From contig CM039181.1 of assembly GCA_008360975.2 (NCBI GenBank), forward strand, positions 7,734,380 to 7,798,379: 64,000 nt of DNA. Reading direction: 5' to 3'. How positions within the stretch are numbered: the stretch's first letter is position 1; every line of letters begins with the position of its first letter. This stretch comes from Lichenostomus cassidix. Lineage: Eukaryota; Chordata; Aves; Passeriformes; Meliphagidae. The translations under genes were made by a program, and so were the position numbers. Of this stretch, positions 12,501-27,500 are shown in pieces. Under the pieces are notes generated by a model. That model saw nothing but the letters and a program-made list of their open reading frames with translations, was not told where the DNA came from and made no database searches.

Positions 12501-15500
12501 AAGACTGAAACATCACAATAGAAGTTGGTAAACAAACACAGATCTTCTATACTTGACTTTATAATAGAAAAGCTGTCTAGATATGGGACTTGAAACCTGG
12601 ATTGAGATAAACAGAACCAGGCCCTGTTAGGAAGTATTGTTATGGGAAGAAAGTGAATTCATTCCACTGTATGTAGAACCTCTCAAGAATCTCACAGAGC
12701 AAGGGAGTGCAGAGCCTGGAATCCATTTCTTACTCTGGCAGTGTGCAGTTCCTGGGTTGCAACTTAATTTGATCTTATTTCAGTACTCTGTGAGGTTCTA
12801 GAAGCAAGGCTAGAATTATGAAAAAATAGAAAGCAATAAGAGTAATGAAGAATAACATCCCTCTAGATCAGGTGCACTGACAGAATGATCATGCCTTTTG
12901 AAAAGCAGACATTTAAATTACTACAGCCAGAAGACTGGTAAAAGCCATCCTATGCCTATTGCCCCAGAGCAAAATTTACTATTTTGACAAAGGAGGGAGG
13001 AAAAGAATTTCTTCAGAAGTTTCCAGCCATCTCTGGTTTCTTCCATCCTTATTTGATTGCATAAAGAGAGACACATAAGAGGCTTTATAAGATTTTTGTT
13101 CCCTGATTTGTTTTGACATATCATAGGTGATTTTAGATGGAATAGTTGGGCAACACAGAGCTCACAGTTTGATAGTGAATGCTGTGAGGAGTGATGGGTC
13201 ACAGTGTAGTGATGAAAGCAGAATATCCATGTCCATGGCAGAATGTTCAGAACAAGATGATCTTTAAGATCCCTCCCAGCTCAAGCCATTCTGTGATTCT
13301 ATAATTCCTCATTTTAAAGCTGAGCCTGAAGCTGCTTTTGTTGTAATGTTCCAGTCCTGGTAATATGGGGTGAGAGGAGTGGCAGAAATGAGAGCTGGCA
13401 GTGATCAGGTTGAAGGAATTCAGCCTTGCAGCCATTTGTGGGGAACAGAACAGCTCCTGCAGCTAGCAGTGCCTGAGGTTAATAGATTGTGCAGACTCTA
13501 ATACACACCCTGACAGAGGAAGTGCATTTTTTGAGTTGTTGCTCAAAAAGCTTTCTGTGTTTTACATGGATGCTCAAGTAACCCATTTAATTTTTATTGC
13601 CTTATTCTAAGAATGACCCAAAATACAAGTAACTAGATATTTAATTCAAGTTTATTCAGATGCCTTTAGGTTTAAAAGCTGAAGTGGGATAAAAATCCTG
13701 TTATCTCCCATATGTTCTACCTGCACAGACATTTCAAAAACCATTCATCAGGATTGTCTGCAGAAATGTTAAACAAATGCTGACCCAGATATACTAGTCC
13801 CCTGAAAAAGTGTAAACTATATATATCTGTTGTTTCATAATGTAATGACTTCTATCTGGATCTTATGTATGCCATAGGCCCTCACCAGAAGAACTGTGGA
13901 ATAGCAAAGATATAAAGCAGTTCTTAATATTACTGTTTTTAATAAATGCACAGAAGAACTTCTGTAGGCAGAAATAAAGATCATGTCTTAATCAGAGTAC
14001 AGAGAAAATAGAGGGAGAACACATTAAAGTTCAGTGACTGAGAAAGAAATTGCAGGAACGTTTTTTTCTGTGACTACATAATAGGCACAGAAGCTATTTC
14101 CATGTGAAATTCCTGGTCTACATCTGTCTCAAAAATCAAAAGGCCAGGTAGACTAAAATAAGGCCTAACAGTAAAAACTGCTGTGTGATTTAGGTGAAAT
14201 TATACTAGGAAAATATAAAACCTGCACCTTTTTACTCAGCAGACCTGAGTAAAAGCTGAATTATGATCACTTTGGAGACGTGTGAGACGAAATTTTAGCT
14301 CCACTGAAGGACAATGGTAAAAGATCCATTCTCTCCAAAATTCCCTTGGACACCACCCATGAGATCTTTTTACCACTGTTTCTGTTGAGCAGCCAGAGCT
14401 GCTGTGAGAACAGGACTGAGCTCCATTCAGAAGCAGCTCAGACTGCCTGGTCTGGTCTGGATTCATTTGTTTGTGCAGCCTCACTGCAGCGCAGAGGGGA
14501 AAGTGATCCAACCTGGGTTTCACATCCAAACCTGGATTTTCATGTCTGACAATTAGAACCCACTTCCCTCTCCACATAACTGTAAAATAAACACATTTTG
14601 TCTGTAGGTCTTTAAAAGTTAACCAACATCAAACCAGTTATACCATATGTTATACAGTGACTTTTCAGGTTGACAATGATAATTTTTTTTTTTTTAACAT
14701 ATTGGGCTGTCTGCTTTTCCCACTGATTTCAGCACTCAGTGAATTCTGCTTTGTCCTGCCTGATCTGACTTCCTCTCCCCTTTCAGGGAAATCTCCCTGC
14801 CTTTATCAGTTCATTCCACAGAGATTTGCATAAGCATAGCTGAACATAAACATCTATATGAACAGAGAGTTCTTTTAGTACTTGACTTGTTTTATTCCAA
14901 ACACAAACATTAATAACCATACATTACAAGCACCTAGTTGTAAATACACCATGTTACATTTTACATATGCAGCATTAGATAAAAAATCCTGACTTCTTTT
15001 CCCAAGGTTTGCTTGATTATTCTCTTTTTTGTTGTTTTGTAAACTACTGGGAAATAGTTTTAAGTGATACATACTTTTAAGATACATTCTGAAAGGTGTA
15101 CCTCGTTTAAAATGTGCTGGATTTGAAAAAGAAACAAAGAGAAGAAAAAGGGATCATCTGATCAACTTCTTCATTATTATTCTCTTTTCCTGATCACCTC
15201 TGCCCCGGTATGTAGGAATTGGCTGATTTATTTAAATCCCAGGAACTCCCACGGCATATGGTTCATAAAGTAGCATTTACAGCATGCATTGTAACACTTC
15301 ACTGCTACTAGAAAGACTTGAAAGTAATATGGTTTGATGCTGTTCCAAAGAAAAAAGAGAGTAAAACTATCTCTAATATTAAGTCAACTGCTGTAAGATC
15401 AGCTTTTGGAGAGAGATGGTATTTTCTGAATGACAACTGGCACAAAAAACCCAAAAAACCAACCTAACCAGCCTTAAAAAAATCCCATAGCCCAGAAAAA

Positions 15501-18500
15501 CCATCCTCAGAAAGTAGTTTTTCAGCACTGCCTTTTTTCCCACAGCCTTGTGGAGCCCCCAACCCTGTCTGCAGAAAATGAAAGAGAGAGGGGTGGGATT
15601 AATGTGTAATTAAAGGGAATTTGGAAGGCTGAGATGTTGCGGAATGTTAGATCAGTAGCTGGAACAGCATGTGGTGTTCTTTAGGCAGGCTTCATTGAAT
15701 CCATACAAAAAAAGAAAGAAGGGCTGCTTGCCTGTCTGCTCATTTATCAAACAGCTAGGCTGAACTTTCACAGCTCCACAAAAGTGTTTTACTGTTTGCT
15801 GAAGTTTTGCTCCAGAAATTAAAGCTGAACAACCTAGCGACTCGGAGTCTTTGCTGCATTTTTGACATCAGCCACCTTGTGCAAAGCTCTTGGAAACCAG
15901 CACAGGTCAATTCTTACATGATACAAAAGGAAGATAGTTGTACCTTTGCTAAAAGCCCCCAAAAGAGTACTGAAGAAATGGTCAAATATGTGACTTGTAA
16001 TGTCTTTATTTATATAGCACCTTTTGATCTAAATACATGTTCCAAAGCTTTCAGTCATCAATCAGGATTAAATATTTATCATGGTGGCAAAATGGCTAAT
16101 GGAGAAAAAAAGTCTATATTATTTAATCAATTTAAATTGACTCTTTTCCTGGTTGAACAGCTATATTCCATCTTGCAGGCCTGTTTTCCTTTAATATTAG
16201 TTGGTGTTACCCCCCCAAAGAGGAAGCATTTAGCAATTTATATAATAAAAACACAATTAAAATGGATTACAAATTTTGAAAGGAAGAAACTCCTTTGCAA
16301 GTGAATCTTCAAGGCTTACAGCAGTTTTTGTTCCATGACTGTTCTCACAGAAAAATTCTCCACCTACTACATCAGACCCCACTGAGAATCCATTTCAATC
16401 CTGAGAGGTGCTGAGCATCTCCTTTCCAGCACCTACAGCAAAGCTTTCTCTTCAGCATTAACCTGGCTGATAGAGGCTCTGATTACTGTAGGCACAACCT
16501 ACATTCACGGATTCATTTCCTTAAATGCAGCCTGCGCTGAAGAAGTTTTGCTTTACAGTAGCAAAGTTCTTTTAATGTCTGCTGACAGTGGATTTTGGAT
16601 TCTTGATGGTATCCTGCTGTGTCTGAGATCCACTTGTTTTCCATAGATAATAAATAGATTATGAGGTATCTTTACAAATGTCATTATGAGTTTACCTTGG
16701 TAGAAGTTATGCCCCTGTCAAATACCAAAACCCTTTCAGAGAATCATCTTCTAGAAAAAGAAGTGTTTAGTGGCAGGTTTATGAAGGTCTATAGAGAACT
16801 TTGTTGATCCTGCAAACTGACATAAATAAATAGTAGGCTCATTCTAATTACAGTCCTCCTTGGTTTAGAGGCAGAGTTGAACTTAGATTTTGAAGGAAAT
16901 ATGTTCTACTCCAGTAACTTTTGAAAGTATTTAAAATAATGGTAATTAATAGAATTATAGTGAAGTTTAAAGTCTCTTTCCCTTCTTATAGTAGTGGAGA
17001 AAATCAAGAGCTTTATTTCTGATTTCTTCTGCCACATATTTTATTGACATCACAGTACAGCTTTTCTGCTTTTCTGTCTTCAAAGCTCATATTAAATTAC
17101 GTATTAGTAAATGTGCTTTTCCGTTTATCTTAATATCAGTCCTGTTTCTTTGCAGATAATAAGACAACAGTTTCCACAACTAACAACAAGAAGACTTGGA
17201 ACCAGAGGCCAATCAAAGTAAGCAGTGTATGGTGTCATTATCATCTCTCACAGGGCCCCATCTGGCTCTGATTTACTGAATGGAATCACATGAGAACAGG
17301 GAATAATTTGTCCAGTTGGGGCCTTAAAACCAACTTTGATGGAAGTTTTATTGTAGTCTCTACATTATCTTATAGATTCAGCAGTGATCCTGCAAAGGTG
17401 GTCTAATGGAGGCTTCTTACCGACTGGATCAGCAATATTTTCCATGTTGTTCTCATGTTGCTTTTAACCTCAACTCACTTTACACAACATAAAGGACTTT
17501 CACACTCAGGAGTAATGGAGCTGCTGTTGGAGGCTGGGAAATGACAACTGGTTAGCATCATGTTTCAGGCTAGAGGACAAGTGTCAGAATGCTCTTTAGA
17601 GTTTAGCCAGGAACATACATTGACCTGAAATGAAATTGTCCACAAACCTATATTTAACCACCATTTTTCCATGTAATGAAATCCAACATACCTTCAGGTG
17701 ATTAAAGAATTAGCTTATTGCCTTACCTGAAAGATGGTATTTTCTGAAAACATCCTAATTCCAGAATGAGAAACTGATTCAGAATTAAGAATGCACTTCC
17801 TGGGGTATTTGATTTTTTCCAATAAAAAATATTGGAAATATTGGAAATATTGTTGATAAGATGTATTTCTACCAATTTATGAAGAGGATACAGTAATGTT
17901 TTTATACTTTTTTTTCTGCTTATGAACTCTATAAAGTTTTTCCAGTGGAGCTTTGACTCTTTTTCTGGCAAGCGTAAGGCCCCTCACATAATAAAATCTG
18001 ATTTTCTTTATTAGCTTTTACAGAATCCTACAGAGTAACAAAACTGTAGTGTCTATAGATCACAGGTGAAAAACTATGGAAGGGGAAGTGAAAATGTGAG
18101 ATGGCGTGCTTGCAAAATTTTGTCGCAAATCTCGTTCAAAATAAAGCCTGAAAAACACAATATTGCTAAATGCTGAGAGTGAAACACACTATTAGGACTG
18201 AGCTTACATACTAAAGCTAGAATGACCTGCTCTTTAAAGTAAAAAAGCAACTAAGATGCTAAAAGAAATGCCATTAAAGATAGATTTACTGTGCTCTTCT
18301 AATAAATGGTCCATGCCAAGCAGTATTTCTTTGATGGGACACAATGTTGCTTCCCACAGCTTGGTATTTTCTTCGGTTTTGTAACTAAGCTTTTTCTTTT
18401 CCTAGAGCAGACATATTTAAGCAGCTAATTGAAGATCTGAAATCTATTCCCAAATGAAAATTCAGAGTTCCCATAACATCACTCATCAAAGCCACCAGCA

Positions 18501-21500
18501 ATCTCTCAGGTGGAAATGCTGAGCTACCCCAACAGAGTACTAGGAAAACAAGATAGGTTCATAATCAGAGAATCAGGATTTAGTACTGAATATAAGTTTT
18601 GTGGAGGTTCATAAAGACAGAGTGAAAGTGAGCACAAGTTGCTTTGTGGACACATTCATGTGAGTACCCTCCCCTCCATCAGCCACCAAATCATCCTGCC
18701 ATCAGCTCCAGCTTTGTTACTTGTCTTCCCTTGAACAAAAGGAACGAGCACTGCTTTATTTAAAACCAGAGCTTCTCCCACAGCCCCAGGAGATCAACAC
18801 GCTCTTGATCTGCTGGCTAGAGGTGTCTTGCACCTCCAAAAGCTGTCTCTTTGCTCTCACCAGGGATAAAAATCAGCGAGACTTAATATTTCTTGCACCA
18901 TTTCCCCCTAACCTGCCTGCCTGTCAGAGCAGCTTTCAGGTCCATACTCCTTTCGTGCAATGGTGCAATGGTTCTGCTCCCTGTCCAGCAGATCAGGGGT
19001 TTTCTGTCATACACACTGAGACTGCATGCATGCTGTATTTTAGGATAAACACTCTCCTTGGTAGACCCAGCACAGCTGTAACTGAGCTGTGGTTTTGTTT
19101 TCAGAAACATCTGACTGCATTCCAGTTAAGTGTTACGTAAAGAAATTACTTCAGGCATTAACACTTCAGTGCCCTAATCACCAACTGTGCTGAGCGACTG
19201 CTGCCAGTATGATTTTCATTCCACTTCCCTGCTACTGCCAAAGGAAATTCAGCCACAGAAGTAGTTAAGATTATCTGACTTCACACTGTTCTGCCTTCAG
19301 TCTTTCTATAGCAGAGCTGCCTTGCTGTACTCTTGGCCATCAGTTGTGAGCTTTCTGGTTTGCAGCTGGTTTATTGATGGAAGTGTGCAGCTGTGCTCTG
19401 CTGCACTGAGCTTAAAAACAGTTCCACCACAGGTGAGCTGTGAGGAGGCAGCTGAACATAAAAGCCAGTTTATTTCTGTGGTCTGAAAGTCTTCAATTTG
19501 GGACACAAGGTGTGAGTTAAACCAGTGGAAGCTACAGGGTGTGAGGGGAAATTTGCTTCTTTCTTTAAAGGAGTGCTGTATATAACAGATCCATGAGAGT
19601 AAAAAGTATTCCACTTTAACACAAAAATGATTTTGTTGTCTGCATGTTACTCTTCTACACATCAAACTTTATTTGAATTCAGTTGATTTTTTTTTCTGAT
19701 AGAAATACAATAAAGTGATTGGAAAAGACTCTGTGCAAACTGCTCCATTTGAGTAGTTTTTGCCATTTGGGATGGTAAAATTACTGAAGGAAGAAGCTAT
19801 CTAGAAAGATTTTAGAGGTTATTTGGCTACTCCTGTCCATATGATTTCAAAGCTACACGGAAAACTCTTATTCTCTTTACTACCCAGTGCAATATACCAG
19901 GGATTAAATAGTGCACAGTGAAATTCTACTACATTTTCCAGGCTTGTTTTTTTCTTACTTCACTGGTTTAAGACATTTGTATGGAGTGTATGTTTTGACC
20001 AAAGCTCTGATGGGAAAATTTGGAGCCAATAGTGTTGCTTTCTCAGGTATTGAAGATAGGAAATCCCATTCATACCCTGCCACTGTAATATTTTAAGATA
20101 TTTCAGTTGGATTATTCAATGTTGAGTTCAAGATAGCTTTTTTCCAAAAAGGAAAATAGGGAATGTCCTCAGTAGGTATGACCAGGGAACCATGTACTAG
20201 AAATCTCCTGCAACTCCCCAGGCCTCCTGTCAGCCCATCTGTGCTGATAGAAAAGTTTGGGCTTCCAGCTCTTTGCCACCATTTTCTGCTGGGGATTCTG
20301 ACATGAACTGACCTGTCGGTGAATGACTGTGAGAGGGAAAAGTCACCAGTTAGTTTAAACTACCATCACTTAGATGCTATTCTTTAATTAATTTCATTGA
20401 TTACCTTCATAGAACCAGCTGCTTTTCCCTAAAGCAAATTTGTGTCTATTGAAGTGAACAGATCTGGTGGCAGCACTCTGAAATAATAACTGACTGAAAG
20501 AAGAATCCAGAGATGAAAACTTCTTGTGCCACCATAGTGGGATCCAGAAGACAGTGTCTCATCTTGATCTGATGGGCTTTTGATAGACTATAAGGAGAGA
20601 AGTGGAGGATCATTGACAGCTCTGTGCAGGATTTGGCTGAAGGAAAAATATACCAGCAGTACAATCTTGTGATGTCTTTTGTAATCATTACAAATATAGC
20701 TGATGGGTTGGGTGCCTACAGCTGAGAAACTGAAAAAAAGTTCAGAAATTACAGGACTAAGCTAAATTCAGAAATTAGAAGGACTAAGCTAACTTTTGCT
20801 GCTTTGATGCAAGAGTTTTGCTTGATAATCAAACAAATAATAAAGCTGAGTGGTAGCACAAAGGTGTGCTGTAATTCCCAGGGTAATTCCACTCTGTATT
20901 TCCCAGTGTGCTCTGCACAGAGTCAGTGCTGTGAGTATCCTTGGCTGATCAAAGCCCAGGGCTGATGCTGAGGTATGAAGCAAATCATTGAAACTGTATA
21001 TTTCCTGCCATTCATTGCTTTCCAGCACAAGCCTTTTCCCCCCCACTTTTCATTGAAGTGTTTTCAATTTTTGAAACATTTCTCATGAACTCCTTTGCAA
21101 TAAAGATTCACGTTTTTGGGGGACCAAGCCAGCCCTCAACAGCCAGAGAATCAGGGAGCTGAGGTAACAGCAGCAGGGCCACTCCAGAGGGTCTGTGCCT
21201 CTGCTTATTGCAGAGCTAAAGGAGCAGATGCACAGCAGAGCTCTGCCAACAAGTAGCTTTAGGATAGATGCTTTTTTTGCATTTACTAAGAAGTTAAAAA
21301 ATGGAAGTACATTATTTTCCTGCCCTACAACAGAGTCACCTTACTTTTACCACCAGGAATGAAAATTGTAAGCTTAATATATTACCACAGTATTCTGCTA
21401 CTGAATCAATGCTTGTTAATAATATATAAACTATTGCTCAGCCTGTTTTGCTGTAGAAATCATTTGCATTATCCGTTTCCCTTGCCTCCATATATTTTTG

Positions 21501-24500
21501 TTTAATTTTCAAACAATCTGCTTTATGAAATGCACATCTCTACGTATCAGGTACCATTATTATGGAATTGCAGTGAAAGAAAACTCCCAGTATTATGATG
21601 TGATGTATTCTAAAAAAGGAGCAGCCTGGGTCAACGAAACAGGAAAAAAAGAAGTTACCAAACAGACAGTGGCGTATTCACCACGATCCAAACTGGGAAC
21701 ATTGCTGCCAGAGTTTCCAAATGTCAAAGATCTAAATCTGCCAGCCAGTCTGCCAGAGGAGAAGGTAACACTTTGGAAATCTTTTCTCAGCTTGTCTTGG
21801 GTTTTTTTTTCCTCCCTGCTCTGGATGAAAGCTTTGTTTAACATGTAAAGACTTTAGACTAGAGTAAGTTTAATAATGCTTTGACTTGATTTATGGGGGA
21901 CTGAATTACTTCATCTAATAGGAAGAAATATCTTCCCTTAAAATAGGCAGCTGACACTATCAGCTGTACCATATTTCTGAGGCCTTTGAACAATTTTTAA
22001 AAAGTTATGTTACATACAGCAGGGCAACTTTTAAAAGTATGTGAGGTTTGAGGGCAACTTTTAAAATATGTTCCAGCTCTCTAATCTGTGAACACAGTTG
22101 ATGGCAAACCCAAAAACAATTCTAATGCTTTTTTGAGCAGAGAGGGACTTAGTGTATTTCTTATCCTTCTAGAATAGAAATTCAAAGAATCCTGTCTGCA
22201 CATATGACAAAAATGCTCTGGCTTCTCTTGGCTGAGCTTGCTAGGTTCCTGGTTCTATTCACATGTGTAGTATCAATGTAAAGTGGACAAAAGAATAGGG
22301 TTTTTTAGTTCTTTATGTCCTAATTAGGGCCACATTCTCGTCTTTGATCTCACTGAGGCTTTTTGCTCCTCTTACATTTGAAGAATCCCCATTGACAGAA
22401 AAATCCATGAATTCAAAGGGAGAATTTACTTTTGAGAAGAAAACTCATCTTACAGCTAATCTAAGTAGACTTTAACTGATTTCATTATTTTTGCAGTTGC
22501 GCATCGATAAGAAAAACTTGTTTTTTCTGTGCTGTGTATTGTGATATTTTAAAAGTGGATTTCTTAAAGCAAAATGAGATCTTTTGTGTGCCTCCCTCAT
22601 TCTTTTTCAGGTTTCTACCTTTATTATGATGTACAGGACTCACTGTCAGAGGATACTAGACACTGTAATAAGAGCAAACTTTGATGAGGTATGGTTAGAA
22701 ACTGCAGCTGTAGTTTAATGATGTAGTTTAATGGATTGGAGATCTTATTTTTATGTTATATTACAGACTCACAGGGTTGTGGTGCTCAATCCTTTTCAGG
22801 AGCAAGGAGCAATAGCTGAACTTGAGTCTATAATATGTGACTGATAGCACTGAATCTCACTTAGAACGCTGTGTGAGTTGGAGGAACAAAAGCAATGGGA
22901 ATGTTTCTGTCCTCTGTTCTCCAGCAGGATTAAGGTAGCAATGTCCCCTTATTGCAGCATTAAACACACAATCTCCACCATGGTATGGGGAAAACACTTT
23001 ATTGCAAACATCCAGGGTGCTTAAACTGTTAGTTTGTTCTGAGTTTCCATCCTTGTGAGGCACAACAAATGTGTTTAACCAACACCACAGAGCAGACAGT
23101 AACAGCATCAGGTGTGACCAAGCACAGCCCCACTATGAGCACTGATTGTTCTAATCATTGTTTTACAATTATGGAACTTGTTTGTCACCTCTAGTTCAGC
23201 TGAGTCATTCCCAGAATGCTTTCCTAGTTAGCCAAAGTGACAGAAGTGAGCAAGGATTTTACAAGGGCAGCAAGGCCTCACTTTGCAAGCCTTTCTGCTC
23301 TGCAACACCTTATGTTGGACAATCCAGTTCTTACAACTCAAGAAGTGTGTCCACCACAACTTTTGGAAGCTTTTTGCTGGTACTGAATTGTCCGCAGGAA
23401 TTGCTCTGAGTGTTCAGCAGAGCCAGGGCAGGTGTCACAGCCACAGCAGTGGGCTCTGCTGCTCTGTTAACAGTGATGCAGAGAGCTGGGGACATTACAG
23501 CCCCCCAGAGATTCCAGAGAGCCACAGATGAGGTCTCCAGTTGCTCAGCTGTGCTGCAGTGCAGTTAAGAACACACACACTGCTCAGAAGGTAATACCAC
23601 CTCTTAGGAAGGAAAAGGCTTGTACCTGTTCATATCTGACTGAATCTGAGGGTTTTCTGGCAGTGCATGCAGATAGCTTTATAGCTAGAGCTGAAAAATG
23701 AAATGTTCCTGGGATGCAAGCAGGTTTATATAACATGGGAAGATGGCTTCTTACCCAGGATAACAAATCTGGCTACAGAGATGCTGAGGACCTGATTCAA
23801 ATACAACATTCAGGTCCTGGGAAAAAATACCAAAGGAAATAAATGGTTTTATATATCTTTTGGCTCTGTCTTCTGAACAATGGGAAGCAATTCCCTGCTT
23901 TTCTTCTTCCTGTTTAATTCTCACACTCTTCTGGTTTAAAGCTGGTTTTGCATCATTGTACTCAGTCTGGAAGTTTCCATGTGAGAAAAATATGTGACAC
24001 GTTCAGGAGATTCAGCTGGGCGAGTCTCAGGGTAGTTTCTGAAGAGCAAGATGCTATATTTTTTTAGGTTTATCTGGATCTATGGTAGGGAAGGGGCTGA
24101 GCAGCAACAATATATAAATAGCAAATACTCTTTGCTACACCTGGTGTGGTTGCTTACTTCACTACAGATTGCATGCAGAAAGTTATCCTTCATGAATGCT
24201 GCTGTTCAGACCACTGTGGAACTGATCATATCATCCTCTGAATAACACCTCTATTTCCTAAATTAAAATTTTCAGAGGGATGTTTTGCTATGTCTGAAAT
24301 CTCCACCCTATTTTTGGGTTTTTTGCCTTTCCCTACTCTTTCTCCACTTCCCTTCATAGTGGAGGAAAGACAAAATCCAAAAGTGTAGTGTTTCTTTCCA
24401 AAACAATGACAGAAAACAATATATTGACCCTTGTAAGCCATGTACTATCCTCTCCCTCCCTCCCTCCATCAAGCCCTGGGTTGCATTCCTTTGTATTCAG

Positions 24501-27500
24501 GGACAGAGTGCAATGAGAGAGAAAAAGCCTTGACGTGTGGAAGCCAAAGAGTCACACTCACCAGCCACTGAGGGAAGGTAAAAATACAGTGATTGCCAGG
24601 GGTGTCTCTGCTGTAGTAACACAAAGACTGCCTGTCACCAGCTCAGAGTGTCACCTCTCCCTGTGGCTGATTATCCCACTGAGTGCTGTTACACCACGAG
24701 CCTGTCTGCTTAAGGAACATTCCTTGCCTGTGTTGCACAGGCTAAAACAAAGCTGCTCTGGGGCTAAAACAAAGCCCATGCAGGCGGGAGCATTTAAAGA
24801 GAATGGTATTTGCCACCTCTTACTATTTTAATTTTAACATCCCTGCTTCTTCTCATGCTTGCAGGTTCAAAGTTTTCTTCTGCACTTTTGGCAAGGGATG
24901 CCTCCTCACATGCTGCCTGTATTGGGTTCTTCAACTGTAGTGAATATAGTGGGAGTTTGTGACTCAATTCTGTACAAGGCAATTTCTGGAGTTTTGATGC
25001 CAACAGTACTACAAGCCTTACCTGACAGGTAACTAACCCCTTTAGCTCAGCTGTCTTTGTTGTATTTCTTTTCTTCAAGAATGACACCAGTTCTCAGAGA
25101 GCTGCTTGCTGCCACCTGTTTTCTGACTTCAAATCCCAGTGCCATTTGGAAGAGTTGAAGAGCTTACATGTTCCTGAAAAGATGTTCAGATTTTAACAAG
25201 ACTTGTATCATGAAAAACTTGGAGAGTTGGGGTTTTTATGTGCTGAAGGATATCACCTTCTCCTTGGTTTATTAACATTCAGCTGATAGCTGTGTCCCAG
25301 TCTTCAGGGAGTGTCAGAAGTCTGCAGGTTGCAGATTAACACAGTCTTATGAAAATGTCCAATGCTATTTAGCTAGTCTGGGATAACAGCAGAACTATTC
25401 TGAACCATTGTTACAAGGTGGCCCAACTGCTCTGTCTGTAAATACTCACATGCATATGGAGGCACTGCAACCTAAGCACTTGGCTCTGTGTACACTCCTG
25501 TAACCCAGCTGTCATCCTGCTTGCCAGCAGTAAAAACCACGAAGATCATACTTGTGAAACCTTGAACCAGCTGGTGTAATTTAAACACTGTCCTATGAAG
25601 AGCAGAAGCATGATTGGTTTGGGATCATTTTATTTGAGAAGTGTTTGCCTCTTTTTTGTCAAACTAAATTCACTTTTCCAATACATGTGGTAGATTTCAG
25701 CTGTTTTCTTCCTACCTGGCACTCACATGAGTCCAGCAAGTCTTGTTTGTAGAGGTAAAGCAGGACTGAGATCAACAATACACAGCAAAATGTGTAATCA
25801 CTGAGTGCAGACAACGTTTTCCCCTTTGGTTTTACTAATATGAGCATCAGGAAACCATTTTTTCTAAATAGTCTTTTACACCTGTAATGTTATTTGACTG
25901 ATGTGTTCTTGACATTGAGTAATTTGTTAAGAATGTTGCTCTAGGAGTTTTTGATTGGTGCTGTGCATTTAGGCCTTAAGATTTTAAAGTGTCTCTCATC
26001 AAGGAAAATGTGTTCAGGATGTTGTTCTGCTATTCTACATGCATTCCATGGCTGCTAAAATGAAAGTATTTTACACAAGAAATCTGCTCCAAGCATGGGC
26101 TTTTCTAGATAAGACATGTACATTTTTACAGGCTTTGCCCCTCACCCCCCCAAATCTATTTCATTGGAAGGATTAAACAGAACAGCAGTCCTTTTCTCAA
26201 GCTGCTTAGTTCTTTCATAGCAAATAAGGAGAGACTTGAGTGTGAATATAGACTTTTGTAATGCATATAAAGGGCCAGATTGTGGCTATTAAGCCATAGC
26301 CTGCACTGGAGGGGGTGAAGAAGGGTCTCATTGCAATGGAAGCTCCTGAAGGAAATCTTGCTGACTCAGCCAGAATCCTCTGAGATACTTCCTGGGAACA
26401 AATTCTGGCTATCCAGAAAAGCCACTTTTTAGTGAGCCCAGCAGTCATCATCCATGCCCTGTTCCCTTGAGGTGTTTTTGTGGAGCAGAGCAGGCCTGTG
26501 GCCATGTTTATTTTACCCCCTCTGTTCTCAGTGCAGTGCCTTAGGAGTGCAAACAGGAAAAGCTTCTTGGTTGAAAGGGAGAAAATTCCTTGTATCTTTT
26601 CTCTCTCTCTCTCTCTCTCCTTTGTGCATTCCTGGTATTGCTCAGGCAGCACAGCTTTGTCTGTCAGAACCAGCTGTTAGGATCCTCTGCACAACACTCT
26701 GCAGCTCTTCCTGGGAACTGTCATTTCACCCTGAGGATCCCAGGGAGAAGGGCAGAATGAGCTGTCTCCAGGCTTAACAGGAAATGATGGAACCATCAGG
26801 ACAGGGTAGCAAGAGAGAAGAGAGAAATCTCACCTGTCTGGGGAGGTTCCAGCCCAGTGCAGGGCTAAGCAGGCAGGTCCTGCTCCACCTCTGCACCTCC
26901 ACTTCCCCCACCTCTGTGGCTTGGCCTGAAAATTCCTCCCCACCACCATCATCACCCTCTCACTGGCTCTGGCCTGCAGCATGGTTGGTTGTTGCTCCAC
27001 TTGGATATCCCTTTGTACATCTGTATAAATGTGGGCACAGCTGAGCTGAAATCCAAAGCTTGGTTTATTGTCTTCTTTAAACAGTTGTGAATTTGTATTT
27101 GTAAAGAGTGGGAATGATTTTATTTAATGTAAAAATACTGTTTGTAAGTATCAAAGCAATGCCCTGCAGAGATGTGAGGTTTTGAACGTGGTGATGTTTT
27201 GCTTTTTTTTGCAAAAGTTGTCAGAAGTTTTTCTTCATGCCTACAAACCAAAATATGTTAACAACTCTGCATAATAATGAGTTGTAAATAAATGACTCAT
27301 GGTGTTCACACATTCACAGATTTTGTAGCACAATGCACAGAGTAAACCTGCTGTGATGTTGTGATTCCTTTTTGCAGTTTGACGCAGGTGATCCGAAAGT
27401 TTGCAAAGCAACTGGATGAGTGGCTGAAAGTAGCTCTCCATGATTTGCCAGAAAACCTACGGAATATCAAATTTGAGTGTATGTATTGCCCAACCTCTCT

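Noticed and set aside
26215..26652. 145-codon minus-strand open frame
   Set aside because: It runs through a (CT)n repeat, giving an Arg-Glu repeat at its start, and has no family resemblance.
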